The translations under genes and the position numbers were made by a program. This document shows positions 36,315 to 45,172 of a DNA stretch of 64,000 nucleotides, piece after piece. The notes under the pieces were generated by a model. That model had not been told where the DNA came from, made no database searches, and saw nothing but the letters and a program-made list of their open reading frames with translations. The stretch's first letter is position 1; each line of letters starts with the position of its first letter. Origin of the DNA: Aureimonas ureilytica (lineage in GTDB: Bacteria; Pseudomonadota; Alphaproteobacteria; Rhizobiales; Rhizobiaceae); contig NZ_LDQA01000025.1 in assembly GCF_001475935.1 (NCBI RefSeq), positions 62,001 to 126,000 of the forward strand, read 5' to 3'.

Positions 36315-37594
36315 CGCGAGCGGTTTATCTCGTCGATGGCGCGCGCACGCCGTTCATCAAGGCGCGCGGCAAGCCGGGACCTTTCACGCCGGTCGATCTG
36401 GCTGTCCAATGCGGACGGCCTCTCCTGATGCGGCAGCGGTTCGACCCGGCTCTGATCGATCTCGTGGTGCTCGGCTGCGTCAATGTCGTCGCGGAGGAAA
36501 TGAACCCGGCGCGGGTCGCGGCGCTGCGTCTCGGTCTTCCCGAAGCGGTGCCGGCCTATACGGTTCAGATCAATTGCGGCTCGGGCATGTTGTCGATCGA
36601 CGAGGCGTTCCGCGCGATCGAATCGGGGCGCTCGCAGATCGCGCTGGCCGGTGGCGCGGAAGCCCTCAGCCATTCGCCGCTCGTGCTCCGGCGCGGCGCA
36701 GTGGATTGGTTCGCACGTTTGAACGCCGCGCGTTCGACGGGTGCGAAGCTTCAGGTGCTGGGCGGCCTCCGTCCGGATTTCCTGAAGCCCGTCATCGGGC
36801 TGGAGCGTGGGCTGACCGATCCGATCACGTCTCTCAATATGGGCCAGACGGCCGAAAACGTCGGTCATCTCTTCGGTGTGACCCGGCGCGAGGCGGATGA
36901 ATACGCCGCTGAAAGCCACCGTCGCTTGGCGCGGGCGCAGAGCGAGGGGTTGCTGAAGGACGAACTCGTTCCGGCTTTTGCGAAGGATGGCCGCGTCTAC
37001 GACCATGACGATGGTGTGCGTGTGGATTCCACCGCCAAAGCGCTGGGAAATCTCAAGCCGGTCTTCGAGCGGCCCTATGGCAAGGTCACGGCCGGCAACA
37101 GCTCGCAGATCACGGACGGCGCGAGCTGGACGCTTCTCGCCTCGGAAGAGGCGGTTCGCGAGCATGGGTTGACACCTCTCGCGCGCATCGTGGACGCGCA
37201 CTGGTCCGGGCTCGATCCCTCGATCATGGGGCTTGGTCCGGCCGTCTCCATGGCGGCGCTTCTCAAGAAGCGGGGCCTGACCTTGGGCGAGATCGATCTC
37301 TTCGAGATCAACGAAGCCTTTGCGGCGCAGGTTCTGGGCTGTCTTCGCGCCTTCGAGGACGGCGAGGTCAGCCGGACGGCGCTGGGCTTCGATGGGCCTT
37401 TCGGCGCGATCGCGCGCGACAAGCTCAATATCGACGGCGGGGCCATCGCGCTTGGGCATCCCGTCGGCACGAGCGGCAATCGAATCACGCTGCATCTGGC
37501 GCGCGCCATGCGCCGGCGCGGCGCAAAGCTTGGGCTGGCCTCGCAATGCGTGGGCGGCGGCCTGGGCGGCGCCATGCTGCTCGAAGCGGCCTGA
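36311..37594 (+). CDS. fadI: Acetyl-CoA C-acyltransferase (beta-oxidation thiolase)
   Basis: 427 residues starting MTRAVYLVDGARTPF. The acylated cysteine is in QINCGSGMLSIDEA (about residue 95); the other catalytic residues are in NEAFAAQ, GGAIALGHPVGTSG and the late cysteine of SQCVGGGLGGAML. The length is closer to FadI than to FadA or acetoacetyl-CoA thiolases (about 390). It cleaves 3-ketoacyl-CoA to acetyl-CoA and a shorter acyl-CoA, working with the FadJ-like protein encoded next. Coupled to fadE through ATGA. FadI versus FadA naming is uncertain. Confidence 0.9.
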   Translation: MTRAVYLVDGARTPFIKARGKPGPFTPVDLAVQCGRPLLMRQRFDPALIDLVVLGCVNVVAEEMNPARVAALRLGLPEAVPAYTVQINCGSGMLSIDEAFRAIESGRSQIALAGGAEALSHSPLVLRRGAVDWFARLNAARSTGAKLQVLGGLRPDFLKPVIGLERGLTDPITSLNMGQTAENVGHLFGVTRREADEYAAESHRRLARAQSEGLLKDELVPAFAKDGRVYDHDDGVRVDSTAKALGNLKPVFERPYGKVTAGNSSQITDGASWTLLASEEAVREHGLTPLARIVDAHWSGLDPSIMGLGPAVSMAALLKKRGLTLGEIDLFEINEAFAAQVLGCLRAFEDGEVSRTALGFDGPFGAIARDKLNIDGGAIALGHPVGTSGNRITLHLARAMRRRGAKLGLASQCVGGGLGGAMLLEAA

Positions 37595-37631
37595 CCGGCC
37601 AAGACCCGCACCTGACCGGAGGGAGCCGATC

Positions 37632-39728
37632 ATGGATCTGATGCTGACCGCACTGAAAGACCGCGAACTGGAACTCTCAGTCGCGCGGAACGCCGAGCCT
37701 GATGGCAATTGGCGCATGGCACGCGACGATGAGAATATCGTCTGGCTGGTGCTCGACAAGCCGGGCAAGTCCGTCAACACGATTGACCGGAGCGTTCTCG
37801 AAGAACTCGACGTCCATCTGGCGGCGCTGGAGGCGGATCGCCCGCGCGGGCTGGTTCTGCGCTCTGCCAAGCCAGCGGGCTTTGCGGCGGGGGCCGACAT
37901 CAACGGTTTCGTCGGCGCGTCTCAAGCCGATGTTCGCACCATGCTGGAGGAGGGGCACCGTGTCCTCGACCGGCTGGCGGCCTTGCCTTGCGTGAGCGTC
38001 GCAGTTCTGCATGGTCATTGTCTCGGCGGCGGGCTCGAACTCGCGCTGGCCTGCCGAATGCGCATTGCCGTTCCGGACACGTCGCTCGGCTTTCCCGAGA
38101 TCATGCTAGGCCTGCATCCCGGGCTCGGCGGGACGTTCCGCTCGATCCAACTGGCCGATCCGCTGGCAGCCATGAGCCTCATGCTGACGGGAAAGTCCAT
38201 TCCGGCGCGCAAGGCTAAGTCGATCGGCCTCGTGGATGCCGTCGTGGAAGAGCGCCATATCGCGAACGCGGCCCATGCCGCAATCTTCGGCGATCTCGTG
38301 CGCCCTGATACGCGGTTTCGCTCCAAGGCCTTCGCGCTCAAGCCAGCGCGCAGTTTCGCCGCCCGGCAGATGCGTGCCAAGGCGCGGGAGAAGGCGAGCC
38401 CCGAGACCTATCCCGCGCCGTTCCAGCTGATCGACCTCTGGGAGCGCCATGGCGGTCAGCCGGAACGGATGCGCGACGCCGAGCTTGAAAGCTTTGCAGC
38501 CCTTGTCGAGAGCCCGACGGCGCGGAGCCTCGTGCGCGTGTTTTTCCTGCGCGAGGCCATGCGCGTGCTTCGCTCGGGCAAGAGCGACATCCAGCGTGTT
38601 CATGTAATCGGCGCCGGTGCCATGGGCGGCGATATCGCCGCTTGGGCCGCGAAGGAAGGCTTCCTCGTCTCCCTTCAGGACATAGCGCTGGAGCCCATCG
38701 GCCGCGCCATGAAGGCGGCGTCGAAAATGCTGGAAGCTGTGCTCAAGGACCCGTTGAAGGTTCGCGATGCGCTGGATCGTCTGATGCCGGATCCTGACGG
38801 GGCCGGGCTCGCTTCCGCCGATCTCGTGATCGAGGCGGCGCCTGAGAAGCTGGATCTGAAGCGGCGCATTCTGCAGGACGCCGAAAACAGGATGAAACCG
38901 GGCGCGATTCTCGCCAGCAACACCTCCGCCCTGCCGCTGCCCGATCTCGCCTCGGCTTTGGTCGATTCCTCGCGCTTTGTCGGTATTCACTTCTTCAATC
39001 CGGTGTCGCGGATGCAATTGGTGGAAATCGTCCGCCATGATGCCGCGTCGGACGAGACTTTGCGGCGCGCGATCAATTTCGTTGTCGAGCTGTCGCGTCT
39101 CCCCGCGCCGGTTCAGCCGACCGCCGGCTTCCTCGTGAACCGCGCGCTGACGCCCTATATGGCCGAGGCGCTCAAGCTCGTGGACGAGGGTGTTCCGAAG
39201 GAACGGATCGACGCGGCCGCTGAAGCCTTCGGGATGCCGATGGGACCGGTGGAACTCGCCGATCAGGTCGGCCTCGACATCGCCGTCGAAGTCGCCGAGA
39301 CGCTGCGCGAGCGCATCGCCATGCCGCTGCCCGAAACTCCGACTTGGATCAAGGACATGGTTCAGGACGGTCGTCTCGGCCGCAAGAGCGGGCGCGGGCT
39401 TTATGAGTATGACGAGACCGGCAGACCGAAGAAGATCGCGCTCGAAGCGCTACCGGACGGATCGAAGACCGATGCCGATCTCACCGACCGCCTGATCCTG
39501 CCGATGCTGAACACGCTGGTCGCGTGCCTGCGGGAGGGCGTGGTGGATAGCGAGGAGATCGCTGATGGTGCCATGGTGTTCGGAACGGGTTTCGCGCCCT
39601 TCCGAGGCGGTCCGCTGCGCTATGCTCGCCAGCGTGGCGTCAACGAAATCGTCGCCCGGCTTCGTGACCTTGAGGCGCGGCATGGCGAGCGCTTCCGGCC
39701 CGACATAGGCTGGGAGGACTTGCGCTAG
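37632..39728 (+). CDS. fadJ: Fatty oxidation complex alpha subunit (enoyl-CoA hydratase / 3-hydroxyacyl-CoA dehydrogenase)
   Basis: 698 residues from the ATG at 37632, preceded by GGAGGGAG. The N-terminal crotonase domain (about 30-210) has the oxyanion segments AAGADINGF and GHCLGGGLELALACR with acidic residues in LGFPEIMLGLHPGLGG. The NAD-binding dehydrogenase domain starts near 325 with VHVIGAGAMGGDIAAW and continues with GIHFFNPVSRMQLVEIV. Together they hydrate enoyl-CoA and oxidise 3-hydroxyacyl-CoA. It closes the operon and is followed by a hairpin terminator. Confidence 0.93.
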   Translation: MDLMLTALKDRELELSVARNAEPDGNWRMARDDENIVWLVLDKPGKSVNTIDRSVLEELDVHLAALEADRPRGLVLRSAKPAGFAAGADINGFVGASQADVRTMLEEGHRVLDRLAALPCVSVAVLHGHCLGGGLELALACRMRIAVPDTSLGFPEIMLGLHPGLGGTFRSIQLADPLAAMSLMLTGKSIPARKAKSIGLVDAVVEERHIANAAHAAIFGDLVRPDTRFRSKAFALKPARSFAARQMRAKAREKASPETYPAPFQLIDLWERHGGQPERMRDAELESFAALVESPTARSLVRVFFLREAMRVLRSGKSDIQRVHVIGAGAMGGDIAAWAAKEGFLVSLQDIALEPIGRAMKAASKMLEAVLKDPLKVRDALDRLMPDPDGAGLASADLVIEAAPEKLDLKRRILQDAENRMKPGAILASNTSALPLPDLASALVDSSRFVGIHFFNPVSRMQLVEIVRHDAASDETLRRAINFVVELSRLPAPVQPTAGFLVNRALTPYMAEALKLVDEGVPKERIDAAAEAFGMPMGPVELADQVGLDIAVEVAETLRERIAMPLPETPTWIKDMVQDGRLGRKSGRGLYEYDETGRPKKIALEALPDGSKTDADLTDRLILPMLNTLVACLREGVVDSEEIADGAMVFGTGFAPFRGGPLRYARQRGVNEIVARLRDLEARHGERFRPDIGWEDLR

Positions 39729-39730
39729 CA

Positions 39731-39774
39731 ATCCAGGCGCCGCCCCAGCCTATCGAGCCGGGGCGGTGCCGGAT
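39731..39774. terminator. Bidirectional hairpin terminator between fadJ and the FAH-family gene
   Basis: GGCGCCGCCCC (39736-39746) pairs with GGGGCGGTGCC (39760-39770) with a single G-T wobble, and ATCC (39731-39734) can add pairs with GGAT (39771-39774) past one bulged A. CTTTAT follows on the plus strand. It sits between two convergent stop codons, so it probably serves both. Confidence 0.8.
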
Positions 39775-39779
39775 CTTTA

Positions 39780-40622
39780 TCAGCCCTGAATACAGACGTA
39801 ATCCTGATGACCCAGGCCGTCGCAGCCCAACACCATACGATCGCCCGGCGCGAGAAAGCGGGGCGGGTCGTGCGACAGGCCGACGCCGGCGGACGTTCCC
39901 GTCATGATGACGTCGCCAGGCTCCAGACGCAGAAAGCGCGAGATATAGGAGATCAGGTAGGGCACCTTGAAGATCATCCGGTTGGTCTCGCCCTCCTGCA
40001 TCCGTTCGCCGTTCACGTCCAACCAGAGATGGAGGTCGTGATATTCGGGCAATTCGTCGGGCGTGACGAGCCACGGGCCGATCGGCGCGAACGTATCGTG
40101 CGACTTGCCCTTGAACCATTGGCCGCCGCGCTGGAGCTGGAAGTTGCGCTCGGTCAGGTCGTTGGAAAGGGTGAAACCGGCCACATGCTGCATCGCCGCT
40201 TCGACGCTGACATATTTCGCCGTGCGGCCGATCACGACGGCCAGTTCCACGCCCCAGTCGGTGCGGGTGGAAAGGCGCGGAATCTCGATGGGGTCGTTCG
40301 GGCCGCTGACGGCTGTCGCCGCCTTCATGAAGAGCGTCGGCTCGGGATTGACCTTGAAGCCCGCGAGCCGGGCGCTTTCGTGATAATTCGGCCCGACGCC
40401 GATGATCTTGCGAACTTCGCTCACGGGCGGGCCGAGCCGGACATCGGCCGGCGCTTCCGGCAACGCGGTCAAATCCGTTGCGGCCAGCTTTTCCAGATGC
40501 GCGGGGTCGATGAAACTGTCCCGCCAATCCTCCACGAGCGTGGAGAGATCACGGATGCGACCCTCGCCATCCAAAGCCCCTGGCTTCTCGACACCTCTCG
40601 CGCCGAACCGGACCAGCCGCAT
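39780..40622 (-). CDS. Fumarylacetoacetate hydrolase family protein
   Basis: 280 residues from the ATG at 40622, which has AGGAG seven bases upstream; a GTG three codons earlier is an alternative. The FAH fold shows VRKIIGVGPNYHESARLAGF, PTLFMKAATAVSGPNDPIEIP, DWGVELAVVIGRTAKYV with the metal-binding acidic residues, and DVIMTGTSAGVGLSHDPPRFL. Family members hydrolyse C-C bonds in diketo acids from sugar or aromatic catabolism; the substrate here is unknown. It is divergent from the acyl-CoA dehydrogenase operon and may share its operator. Confidence 0.87.
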   Translation of the reverse strand: MRLVRFGARGVEKPGALDGEGRIRDLSTLVEDWRDSFIDPAHLEKLAATDLTALPEAPADVRLGPPVSEVRKIIGVGPNYHESARLAGFKVNPEPTLFMKAATAVSGPNDPIEIPRLSTRTDWGVELAVVIGRTAKYVSVEAAMQHVAGFTLSNDLTERNFQLQRGGQWFKGKSHDTFAPIGPWLVTPDELPEYHDLHLWLDVNGERMQEGETNRMIFKVPYLISYISRFLRLEPGDVIMTGTSAGVGLSHDPPRFLAPGDRMVLGCDGLGHQDYVCIQG

Positions 40623-40690
40623 TCGCTCCACTCCTACGCTGCCACGCAGCGGGAAATGGAACAGACATTTGGTTCTTCCAACCTTTTGTT

Positions 40691-40706
40691 TTGACGTTTA
40701 CGTTCG
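40691..40706. promoter_or_regulatory. Candidate operator upstream of the second acyl-CoA dehydrogenase operon
   Basis: TTGACGTTTACGTTCG matches the word at 33979-33994 at 13 of 16 positions. It lies 56 bases upstream of the acyl-CoA dehydrogenase start and 68 bases upstream of the divergent FAH-family start, so one regulator could serve both directions. Confidence 0.55.
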
Positions 40707-40762
40707 AGTTGAAAAAGGAGCTGGATAGCCAGCGTCCTGACTGCCGCGCTCGGGAGGAGCCT

Positions 40763-42565
40763 ATGACCTATCAGCCGCCGATCGAGGAGATCGAGTTCAC
40801 GCTTCGCCATGTGGTCGGCTTGGATCGCGACATGGCCGAAGGCAGGGCCGGCGACCTGTCGGACGACCTGCTGACGGCCATCCTTGCGGAAGCAGGGCGA
40901 TTTGCGAGCGATGAAATCGCGCCGCTCGCCGCAGGGGGAGACAAGGAGGGCGCGCGATTCTCGGACGGCCGAGTCACCATGCCGAAGGGCTGGACTGCCC
41001 TCTACAAGGCTTGGCGGGAGGCCGGTTGGAACGGCTTGGCCGCGCCCGCCGAGCATGGCGGGCAGAACCTGCCCGTTTCACTCTCCGTCGCCATCGCGGA
41101 ATTGTGGAACGGCGCGTCCATGGCCTTCGGCATCGGCCCGACGCTGACGATGGGCGCGGTCGAGGCGCTGGAAGCGCATGGCTCGGACCATCTGAAAACC
41201 CTGTATCTGCCCAAACTCGTGTCCGGCGAATGGATGGGCACGATGAACCTCACCGAGCCGCAGGCGGGCTCCGACCTTTCCACGCTGCGCACGCGGGCCG
41301 AGCGGCAAGGGGACGGCACTTACCGCATCTTCGGCCAGAAGATCTACATCACCTATGGCGAGCACGATCTGACGGACAATATCGTCCATCTGGTGCTGGC
41401 GCGCCTGCCGGACGCCCCGGAGGGTGTGAAGGGCATTTCGCTGTTCCTGGTGCCCAAGTTCCTGCCCGACGAAGCCGGAAACCCCGGGCCGAGGAACGAC
41501 GCCTTCTGCCATGCGATCGAGCACAAGCTCGGCATCCATGCCTCGCCGACCTGCACGATGATCTTCGGCGATGGGCGCGGCGAAAGCGGAGAGGCCGGCG
41601 CGGTCGGCTGGCTGGTGGGCGAGGAGAACAAGGGCCTTGCGTGCATGTTCACGATGATGAACTCGGCGCGTCTCATGGTCGGCATCCAAGGCCTCGGCGT
41701 GGCGGAAGCCGCCTATGGCAAGGCGCTGGCCTATGCTCGCGAACGGCGGCAGGGACGGGCCAATCTTCTGGCCAAGGACCGGGCCGAGCCGGCCTCGCGC
41801 GAGATGGTGCCGATTATCGAGCATCCCGATGTCGCGCGGATGCTTCTGCGCATGAAGGCACTCGTCACCTCTGCTCGCGCCATTGCCTATTGCTGCGGCC
41901 ACGCGATCGATCGTGAACGGCATGCGCAAACCGAAGAAGAGGCGCGCTTCTGGCGTGAGCGCGCCAATCTGCTGACGCCGCTCGCCAAGTCGTTCCCGAC
42001 GGATGTCGGCGTGGATGTCGCGTCGCTCGGCGTCCAGATCCATGGCGGCATGGGTTACGTGGAAGAGACGGGCGCTGCGCGCCTGCTCCGTGATGCACGC
42101 ATCGCGCCGATCTACGAGGGCACCAACGGCATCCAGGCCATTGATTTGGTGACTCGCAAGCTGCCGCAGTCCGGCTCGCAATCGGTTCGCGCCTATCTCG
42201 CCGAACTGCGCGAAGTGGCGGAGCGCGCGAGCGAACGCAACGAAGCTGGCTTTGGCGCCCTCGCGGAGCGATTACATGAGGCGCTGGGCGATCTGACGGA
42301 GACGACCGACCAGCTTCTCCAGTGGCTGAACGAAGGGCGAATGGGCGATGCCCTGGCTGTCGCGACGCCCTACCAGCGCCTCTTCGCCCTGACGGCGGGC
42401 AACGTCTATCTCGCCAAAGCCGCCCTTGCGGATGAGGCCGGCAGCGCTCGGCTCGCTTTGGCCGTCTTCATGGCCGACAGTCTTTTGACCGAGACCAGCG
42501 GTTTGAAGCGTGAGATCCTGCAAGGCGGCGAAAACCTTTCGGCAGCGCGGGAGGCGCTCCAGTGA
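40763..42565 (+). CDS. Acyl-CoA dehydrogenase with C-terminal extension
   Basis: 600 residues from the ATG at 40763, with GGGAGGAG as the ribosome site. The core shows GTMNLTEPQAGSDLSTLRTRA, FGQKIYITYGEHDL, and QIHGGMGYVEETGAARLLRDARIAPIYEGTNGIQ with the loop usually following the FAD-binding region. About 120 C-terminal residues extend beyond a standard 380-400-residue dehydrogenase, as in AcdB/DmdC-like enzymes. The acyl chain it prefers is unknown. It is coupled by GTGA to the enoyl-CoA hydratase gene. Confidence 0.9.
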   Translation: MTYQPPIEEIEFTLRHVVGLDRDMAEGRAGDLSDDLLTAILAEAGRFASDEIAPLAAGGDKEGARFSDGRVTMPKGWTALYKAWREAGWNGLAAPAEHGGQNLPVSLSVAIAELWNGASMAFGIGPTLTMGAVEALEAHGSDHLKTLYLPKLVSGEWMGTMNLTEPQAGSDLSTLRTRAERQGDGTYRIFGQKIYITYGEHDLTDNIVHLVLARLPDAPEGVKGISLFLVPKFLPDEAGNPGPRNDAFCHAIEHKLGIHASPTCTMIFGDGRGESGEAGAVGWLVGEENKGLACMFTMMNSARLMVGIQGLGVAEAAYGKALAYARERRQGRANLLAKDRAEPASREMVPIIEHPDVARMLLRMKALVTSARAIAYCCGHAIDRERHAQTEEEARFWRERANLLTPLAKSFPTDVGVDVASLGVQIHGGMGYVEETGAARLLRDARIAPIYEGTNGIQAIDLVTRKLPQSGSQSVRAYLAELREVAERASERNEAGFGALAERLHEALGDLTETTDQLLQWLNEGRMGDALAVATPYQRLFALTAGNVYLAKAALADEAGSARLALAVFMADSLLTETSGLKREILQGGENLSAAREALQ

Positions 42566-43302
42566 GCCATATCGATCGCGCCGTTGCGGAGGGTGTTCTC
42601 ACCCTCCGTATGAACCGCCCGGAAAAGAAAAATGCGCTGAACCGCGCCATGTATCAGGTCTTGGCGGAGGGCGTGGAAGCCGCGCAAGCCGACCACGCCG
42701 TGCGCTGCGTTCTCCTTCTGGGCAGTGAGGGTTGTTTTTCGTCGGGCAATGATCTCACCGACTTCGCCGATTTCGATGAGGCAGCGGGGCTCTCGGAGGT
42801 TCAGCGCTTTCTCCGGGCGCTGGTGCGCCTAGAGAAACCACTGATCGCCGGGGTCGATGGGTTGGCGGTGGGTATAGGAACCACCGTGCTCTTCCACTGC
42901 GATCTCGCCTATGCCACGCCGCGTTCGAGCTTCCGCACGCCCTTCCTCGATCTCGGCCTCGTGCCGGAAGCCGGCTCCAGCCTTCTGGCGCCCCGAACCA
43001 TGGGATATCAGCGCGCCTTTTCCCTACTCGTGATGGGCGATTCGCTTTCGGCGGAAGCCGCAGTCGAGGCGGGACTGATCCTGGCTGTCAGCGATCATGC
43101 CGAAGAGGAGGCGAGGCAGGCCGCCGTGAGGCTGGCCGCCAAACCGCCCGAAGCGCTGAGGCTCGCGCGTCGGCTCATGCGCGGCGACACGGCGCCTCTG
43201 GCCGAGCGGGTGGACGCCGAATCCGCCACCTTCGCCGAACGGCTCACCTCAGCCGAGGCTCGGGCCGCCTTTGCCGCCTTCTTCGGACGAAGAGTCCGTT
43301 GA
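42562..43302 (+). CDS. Enoyl-CoA hydratase/isomerase family protein
   Basis: 246 residues of the crotonase family starting from GTG at 42562. Typical elements are LTLRMNRPEKKNALN, SSGNDLTDFADF (oxyanion hole; A-G-x-D replaced by S-G-N-D) and GVDGLAVGIGTTVLFHCDLAYATPRSSF. FLDLGLVPEAGSS carries the single acidic residue in the usual place. It could be a 2-enoyl-CoA hydratase or a delta3-delta2 isomerase (PECI-like). Its last 54 bases overlap the end of the convergent DedA gene. Confidence 0.88.
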   Translation: MSHIDRAVAEGVLTLRMNRPEKKNALNRAMYQVLAEGVEAAQADHAVRCVLLLGSEGCFSSGNDLTDFADFDEAAGLSEVQRFLRALVRLEKPLIAGVDGLAVGIGTTVLFHCDLAYATPRSSFRTPFLDLGLVPEAGSSLLAPRTMGYQRAFSLLVMGDSLSAEAAVEAGLILAVSDHAEEEARQAAVRLAAKPPEALRLARRLMRGDTAPLAERVDAESATFAERLTSAEARAAFAAFFGRRVR

Positions 43303-43911
43303 ATCAGCGGCTTGCGCCAAAGATTTCGCGCTCTTGCGAAACTTGAGGATGGTCGTGGCCGTGAACAGAAGAAACACGGCCGCGATCGCCGCGTAGGCCC
43401 AGGGGCTGCCATGCAGATAGGTGTCGATCCGGTCACCCAGGATATACGAGCCGAACCCATAGGCGCCGGACCACAGCGCCGCGCCCAGTGCATTGAAGAG
43501 CAGAAACTCCCACCAGGGAAAGCGAAGCGTTCCCGACACGAAGCCTGCGAGTTGGCGCAGAATGAGGATGAAGCGCGCGATCAGCACGATCGGCGGGCCG
43601 ACCTTCTGGAACCGCGCCTCGACCATCTGGAACTTTTGGGGCGTGATGCCGAAACGCGATCCATAGCGGGCGACAAAGCGCCGGCCAAAACGATGGCCGA
43701 TATAATAGCCGAGATTGTCGCCCATCGTGCCGCCGAACCAGGCGGCCCCGACAACGCCCCAGATATTCAACTCGCCATGCCCGGCCATGATCCCGGCCGC
43801 GATCAGGATGCTTTCGCCGGGAAATGGCAGCCCTGTCGATTCCAGAAAGATGGAAATGAAGACAGCCACATAGCCGTAAGTCTGAAGAAGATTGTTGAGC
43901 GTTTCCAGCAT
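43249..43911 (-). CDS. DedA-family membrane protein (second copy)
   Basis: 220 residues with five to six hydrophobic segments. The signature lies in FISIFLESTGLPFPGESILIAAG (about 18-40) and FILILRQLAGFVSGTLRFPWW (about 113-133). It differs clearly from the DedA at 14217, so they are old paralogues. Members act in envelope homeostasis and polyprenyl-phosphate or phospholipid recycling. The C-terminal about 18 residues (SSEEGGKGG) are encoded in DNA that also codes the end of the enoyl-CoA hydratase. Confidence 0.9.
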   Translation of the reverse strand: MLETLNNLLQTYGYVAVFISIFLESTGLPFPGESILIAAGIMAGHGELNIWGVVGAAWFGGTMGDNLGYYIGHRFGRRFVARYGSRFGITPQKFQMVEARFQKVGPPIVLIARFILILRQLAGFVSGTLRFPWWEFLLFNALGAALWSGAYGFGSYILGDRIDTYLHGSPWAYAAIAAVFLLFTATTILKFRKSAKSLAQAADSTDSSSEEGGKGGPSLG

Positions 43912-43945
43912 GGAGCGCTAAGCCTTTTGGAGGCGAAATGGAAGC

Positions 43946-45172
43946 TCAGCGTTCGAACAGCGCCACGGCTTCGACATGGTGAGACCAGAGAAACTGGTCG
44001 ATCGGCGTAACGGACTGGAGCTTGTACCCGCCCTCCACCAGAATCGCCGCATCGCGGGCCAGACTGGCCGAGTTGCAGGACACGGCTGCGACGCGCTTCA
44101 CAGTGGATTTGGCGAGTTCGCGGCATTGCGCCTCGGCCCCCGCGCGGGGCGGATCGAAGAGCACACCGTCGAAGCGGTTCAGTTCCTTTGTGGTCATTGG
44201 GCGACGAAACAGATCGCGACGCTCCGTCGTCACCGGCTTCAAACCGGGAATGCCGCGTCTGGCGTGGTCGAGCGCGGCGAGGGCCGGGCTGTCGAACTCC
44301 ACACCATGGACCGGGTGACGCCGCGCCAGCCGCAGTGTGAACGTGCCGATGCCGCAGAAAAGATCGGCCACCTGATTGGCCTTGCCGAAATGCGGAAGCG
44401 CGATCTCGGCCATCGCACCTTCGGCGCTCGCCACGGCCTGAAGAAAGGCACCGGGCGGAAGCGGAACACCGATTCCATCCACGTCGATGCGCGGCGCCTG
44501 CGGCTCGACGATGGTTTCCCCGTCGATCGCCAAGCGCGCGACGCCCGGCGCGAGCGCAAGGCTCAGAATCCTTTGACGGAGCTTGTCGTCCAGACGCGCC
44601 GCGTCCGACACCGCAATGTCCAGCCCGGCCGCCGTATGGGTCACCACCATGCGAAGCTCACGCTTGCGGTCGATCATCGCGACGGCGAGCTTCTCGAAAA
44701 AGTCGAGCCGGCTTGCGATCTCGGGCACGGTCACGAGGCAGGTCGAAATGGGCGCGATGCGATGGCTCAGCGCTTCATGAAAGCCGAACAGAACCCGGCT
44801 ATCGACGCGAAGCGCCGAAAACACGGCGCGCCGGCGCGAATGCGGCGCGCAGGGCACCAGATCGGCGACCTGAGGCTCTAGACCGACGCGCCGGAAGGCC
44901 TCGACCACCGTCTCGCGCTTGAAGGCGCGGTAGGCCGCCTCGCTCATATGCTGAAGCTCGCAGCCGCCGCAGCGGCCGAAATGCCGGCAGGGCGCTTCCA
45001 CCCGCTCGGGCGACGCGGTCTCGACCTGCAGGAGCCGACCGCGCTCGCCCTGCCGCTCGATCTCCACAATCTCGCCCGGCAGCGTGAAGGGTACGAAAAC
45101 GGCCGCGCCGCCGACATGGGCGATGCCATCGCCCTTCTGTCCAAGCGTTTCGATGGTCAGCCGTTCGGTCAT
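43946..45172 (-). CDS. TrmA/RlmD-family RNA (uracil-5) methyltransferase
   Basis: 408 residues from the ATG at 45172. A TRAM-like N-terminal domain (about 1-55) is followed by an iron-sulfur cysteine cluster, CRHFGRCGGCELQH (about 62-75). The SAM domain has VADLFCGIGTFTL and the catalytic part LFDPPRAGAEAQ, with the nucleophilic cysteine in AVSCNSASLARD. Such enzymes make 5-methyluridine in 23S rRNA; which position is not certain. It shares ATGA with tlyA, so two RNA methyltransferases are coupled at the end of the operon. Confidence 0.9.
   Translation of the reverse strand: MTERLTIETLGQKGDGIAHVGGAAVFVPFTLPGEIVEIERQGERGRLLQVETASPERVEAPCRHFGRCGGCELQHMSEAAYRAFKRETVVEAFRRVGLEPQVADLVPCAPHSRRRAVFSALRVDSRVLFGFHEALSHRIAPISTCLVTVPEIASRLDFFEKLAVAMIDRKRELRMVVTHTAAGLDIAVSDAARLDDKLRQRILSLALAPGVARLAIDGETIVEPQAPRIDVDGIGVPLPPGAFLQAVASAEGAMAEIALPHFGKANQVADLFCGIGTFTLRLARRHPVHGVEFDSPALAALDHARRGIPGLKPVTTERRDLFRRPMTTKELNRFDGVLFDPPRAGAEAQCRELAKSTVKRVAAVSCNSASLARDAAILVEGGYKLQSVTPIDQFLWSHHVEAVALFER

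Noticed and set aside
33855-37903. Two very long minus-strand frames (about 550 and 620 codons) opposite fadE and the thiolase
   Set aside because: Both lie opposite genes with complete catalytic motifs, and their sequences are low-complexity Arg/Ala/His-rich.
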